This document shows positions 62,802-64,000 of a DNA stretch of 64,000 nt, in pieces. Location: assembly GCA_028707275.1 (NCBI GenBank), contig JAQTUP010000004.1, positions 124,001 through 188,000 of the forward strand. Direction: 5' to 3'. The notes beneath the pieces are model-generated. The model was not told the DNA's origin. It worked only from the letters and a program-made list of their open reading frames with translations, and ran no database searches. Position numbers and translations under genes: made by a program. Source of the stretch: Gallionella sp. (GTDB taxonomy: Bacteria; Pseudomonadota; Gammaproteobacteria; Burkholderiales; Gallionellaceae). Numbering within the stretch: position 1 is the first letter of the stretch; each line of letters opens with the position of its first letter.

Positions 62802-63062
62802 TTAGCTTTGCTTCCGACGAATTTCACAGTTGACAAAAATAAAATCGAGTATTTCTCGGTCGTTCTCAGGAATACGTGGAATTTCAATTTTGTCAGTTTT
62901 TGTTGTGAGCAGGAAATATTCTTTTAACGAACCTGCAATAGACATTCCTCCAATATCGATTGGAGTTACTCCGATATATGGCTGAATGCCTTGAATTTCT
63001 GATTCGTTGAATGTGCGCTCTTTGCCGTCTTGGAGAATTAGATTTAACTCTGATTTAAACAT
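62802..63062 (-). CDS. Hypothetical cassette protein, 86 aa
   Basis: A small soluble protein (MFKSELNLILQDGKERTFNE ... REILDFIFVNCEIRRKQS) of unknown family. It starts 50 bp after the core of the attC at 63112, and its stop lies in ATTAGCT, one base away from the usual core GTTAGCT. It is therefore a gene cassette whose own downstream attC has partly decayed (hairpin AAGGAGAGCGCTTCGGCGCG around 62750-62775). Confidence 0.65.
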   Translation of the reverse strand: MFKSELNLILQDGKERTFNESEIQGIQPYIGVTPIDIGGMSIAGSLKEYFLLTTKTDKIEIPRIPENDREILDFIFVNCEIRRKQS

Positions 63063-63111
63063 TTTTTTGCTCCTGTATTACATTCAATCGTGGCTTCAAG
63101 CCCGAAGTACT

Positions 63112-63195
63112 GTCTAACGAATAGCGTTTATCTGCCGCGCAGAAAGGCTTAAAAATGGCGATGAATTCATACGCGGCAGATAAACCTTGTTGGAC
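63112..63195 (-). other. attC recombination site F
   Basis: An 84-bp site bounded by GTCTAAC and GTTGGAC with the stem GTTTATCTGCCGCG/CGCGGCAGATAAAC. It is almost identical to site E at 17182-17265 and has the same orientation. Confidence 0.88.
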
Positions 63196-63520
63196 TGAAC
63201 GGCCTCCCGGGAAGAGTGAAGGGACGGTATAGGGGATTGATAGATTCTTCCCACCCATTAACGTGAAACACGCGTAAGCGTTCGTTTGCCCTTTCCCCTG
63301 CTGGGTATGCGGGGGAAAGATGGAAAGGGGGAAACGGGCATGGCGAGTTTCATAATTAGGGGTGGCTGCTCGCCATGCCCGTGAGGGTCAGACTATAGCA
63401 GGGAATCTTGTTTCTGGCGTTGCAACTAAGCCCTTAATCGCAAATAAGTATCCGGTTGGACAAGGCGTTAAGTGCGTTTCTGCGTTGCGGTGACCTGAAA
63501 CGAAGCGGCCCTTGGAGCCG
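63196..63520. repeat. Second copy of the post-attC repeat, with a 128-bp insertion
   Basis: This matches 17266-17435. Between CCCACCC and GGGTCAGAC it carries an extra segment (about 63257-63384) that ends in a 14-bp stem, ACGGGCATGGCGAG paired with CTCGCCATGCCCGT. No gene is seen. Confidence 0.75.
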
Positions 63521-64000
63521 TTTTCGACCGGGCCCCATCATACTGCAACCCGCTGTTTTACCGCAGGCAATTTGACAATCCACGCGCTCAATCGGGTTAT
63601 TGCGTATAACCCTCGCTGCCCCCCCGTCAAACCAATTGTGTGCATCGATTCGGCGGCGTAGGATGCCCGCATAAATTAGTAACTGATGTTACGCAGTAAC
63701 ATCAGTTTTGCATACGAATCAACTTCGCCGGGGGCAGCCCGGCTGCTGGCGACTTTCTTTTGCGTCGCCAAAAGAAAGTCGCTAAAGAAAAGGCGACCCC
63801 GGCTTGCCGCGCCGCCAGACTGTCAACAGTCAGGTGGCGTTCCCTTGATAGCCGCAAACAGGCGGGGCTGCGCAACTCGCACGATCCGCACGGCGGCCAC
63901 GTGCTCAAACAGTGCTCGCCTAACCCCACCGCTTGTTTGCGGCTATCTTCGGCAGCAAACAGGGGTTGTGGGTGAAGCTCAAAGGTTACCGCTAAAACAT
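63521..64000. repeat. Repeat cluster at the right end
   Basis: It contains GGGTTA-N7-TAACCC (63595-63613), the inverted third copy of the CTGATGTT-N7-AACATCAG repeat (63683-63737), the CTTTCTTTTG...CAAAAGAAAG hairpin (63752-63780), and the CACGTGCTCAAACAGT element shared with 17.6 kb. An open frame here (63702-63929, minus) is probably not a gene. The same repeat families occur at 17.3-17.9 and 23.0 kb. Confidence 0.7.

Noticed and set aside
63595..63613. GGGTTA-N7-TAACCC as a possible fifth sulfur-regulator site
   Set aside because: The arms point in the opposite sense to TACCC...GGGTA and the site is not upstream of a gene; it is more likely a hairpin.
63702..63929. A 75-residue frame in the right-end repeats, similar to entries called hypothetical protein in databases
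   Set aside because: It lies across repeat sequences, including the CTTTCTTTTG hairpin, and reads as translated repeat rather than protein.

Overview
The window looks like a chromosomal piece of a sulfur-oxidising betaproteobacterium, probably a Gallionellaceae/Sulfuricellaceae/Thiobacillus-type member of the Nitrosomonadales. The reasons are a complete reverse-Dsr operon, SoeABC, tusA-dsrE2 and an SQR-type flavoprotein, together with housekeeping genes of betaproteobacterial flavour. The genus call is inference. No rRNA, tRNA or CRISPR array was seen.

Layout. 1-5.4 kb: a truncated O-oligosaccharyltransferase-like gene, then a minus-strand efflux operon (RND pump, periplasmic adaptor, YgaP-like membrane protein) under an ArsR-type repressor. 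The repressor has the cysteine spacing of the persulfide sensors SqrR/BigR. 5.4-10.7 kb: gpmI-envC-ctpA, a small gene and a moeB/hesA gene. 10.8-13.4 kb: small membrane, monooxygenase-like and cupin genes. 13.7-17.3 kb: an integrase-less integron cassette array on the minus strand. It has five recognisable attC-type sites, a toxin-antitoxin cassette, several small membrane-protein cassettes and a decayed IS sitting inside one attC. 17.3-19.1 kb: repeats and a Bro-N/DinD-like gene between a 109-bp partial copy of the ubiH 5' end and intact ubiH. 19-26 kb: ubiH, exonuclease III, an OLD-like ATPase/nuclease and small genes, including an ankyrin protein and a DUF302 protein.

26-40 kb: one minus-strand dsr operon, dsrABEFHCMKLJOPN followed by a DUF4202 gene and cysG. 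DsrAB with DsrC, DsrEFH and the DsrMKJOP membrane complex oxidise stored or carrier-bound sulfur to sulfite. DsrL feeds electrons to NAD(P), and DsrN/CysG supply (amidated) siroheme. 40.3-43.3 kb: divergent from dsrA is a six-gene operon that I do not know as a described system. It encodes a 69-aa protein, a Cas6/Cmx6-like protein with no CRISPR nearby, a cysteine-less DsrC paralogue (RspA type), an unknown 198-aa protein, a TauD-like dioxygenase and a third DsrC-like protein with only one of the two redox cysteines. 43.4-46.4 kb: fadL, dsrE2, tusA and a universal stress protein. 46.4-52.3 kb: soeABC (sulfite to sulfate) with a TauE exporter. 52.5-54.4 kb: a soluble NarX/NarL-like two-component pair. 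54.7-56 kb: sqr.

Inverted repeats of the form TACCC-N5-GGGTA or TAACCC-N4-GGG occur about 100-150 bp upstream of dsrA and its divergent operon, of tusA, of soeA and the divergent kinase gene, and of sqr. They resemble NarL-type heptamers. My inference is that this two-component system coordinates the whole sulfur-oxidation set.

56-60 kb: a nitroreductase and a PhnD/C/E/E-type ABC importer (phosphonate, phosphite or selenate). 60.4-64 kb: a lower-GC accessory stretch with a secreted protein, a ParA-like pair, another cassette and attC almost identical to the one at 17.2 kb, and several repeats shared with the 17 and 23 kb regions.
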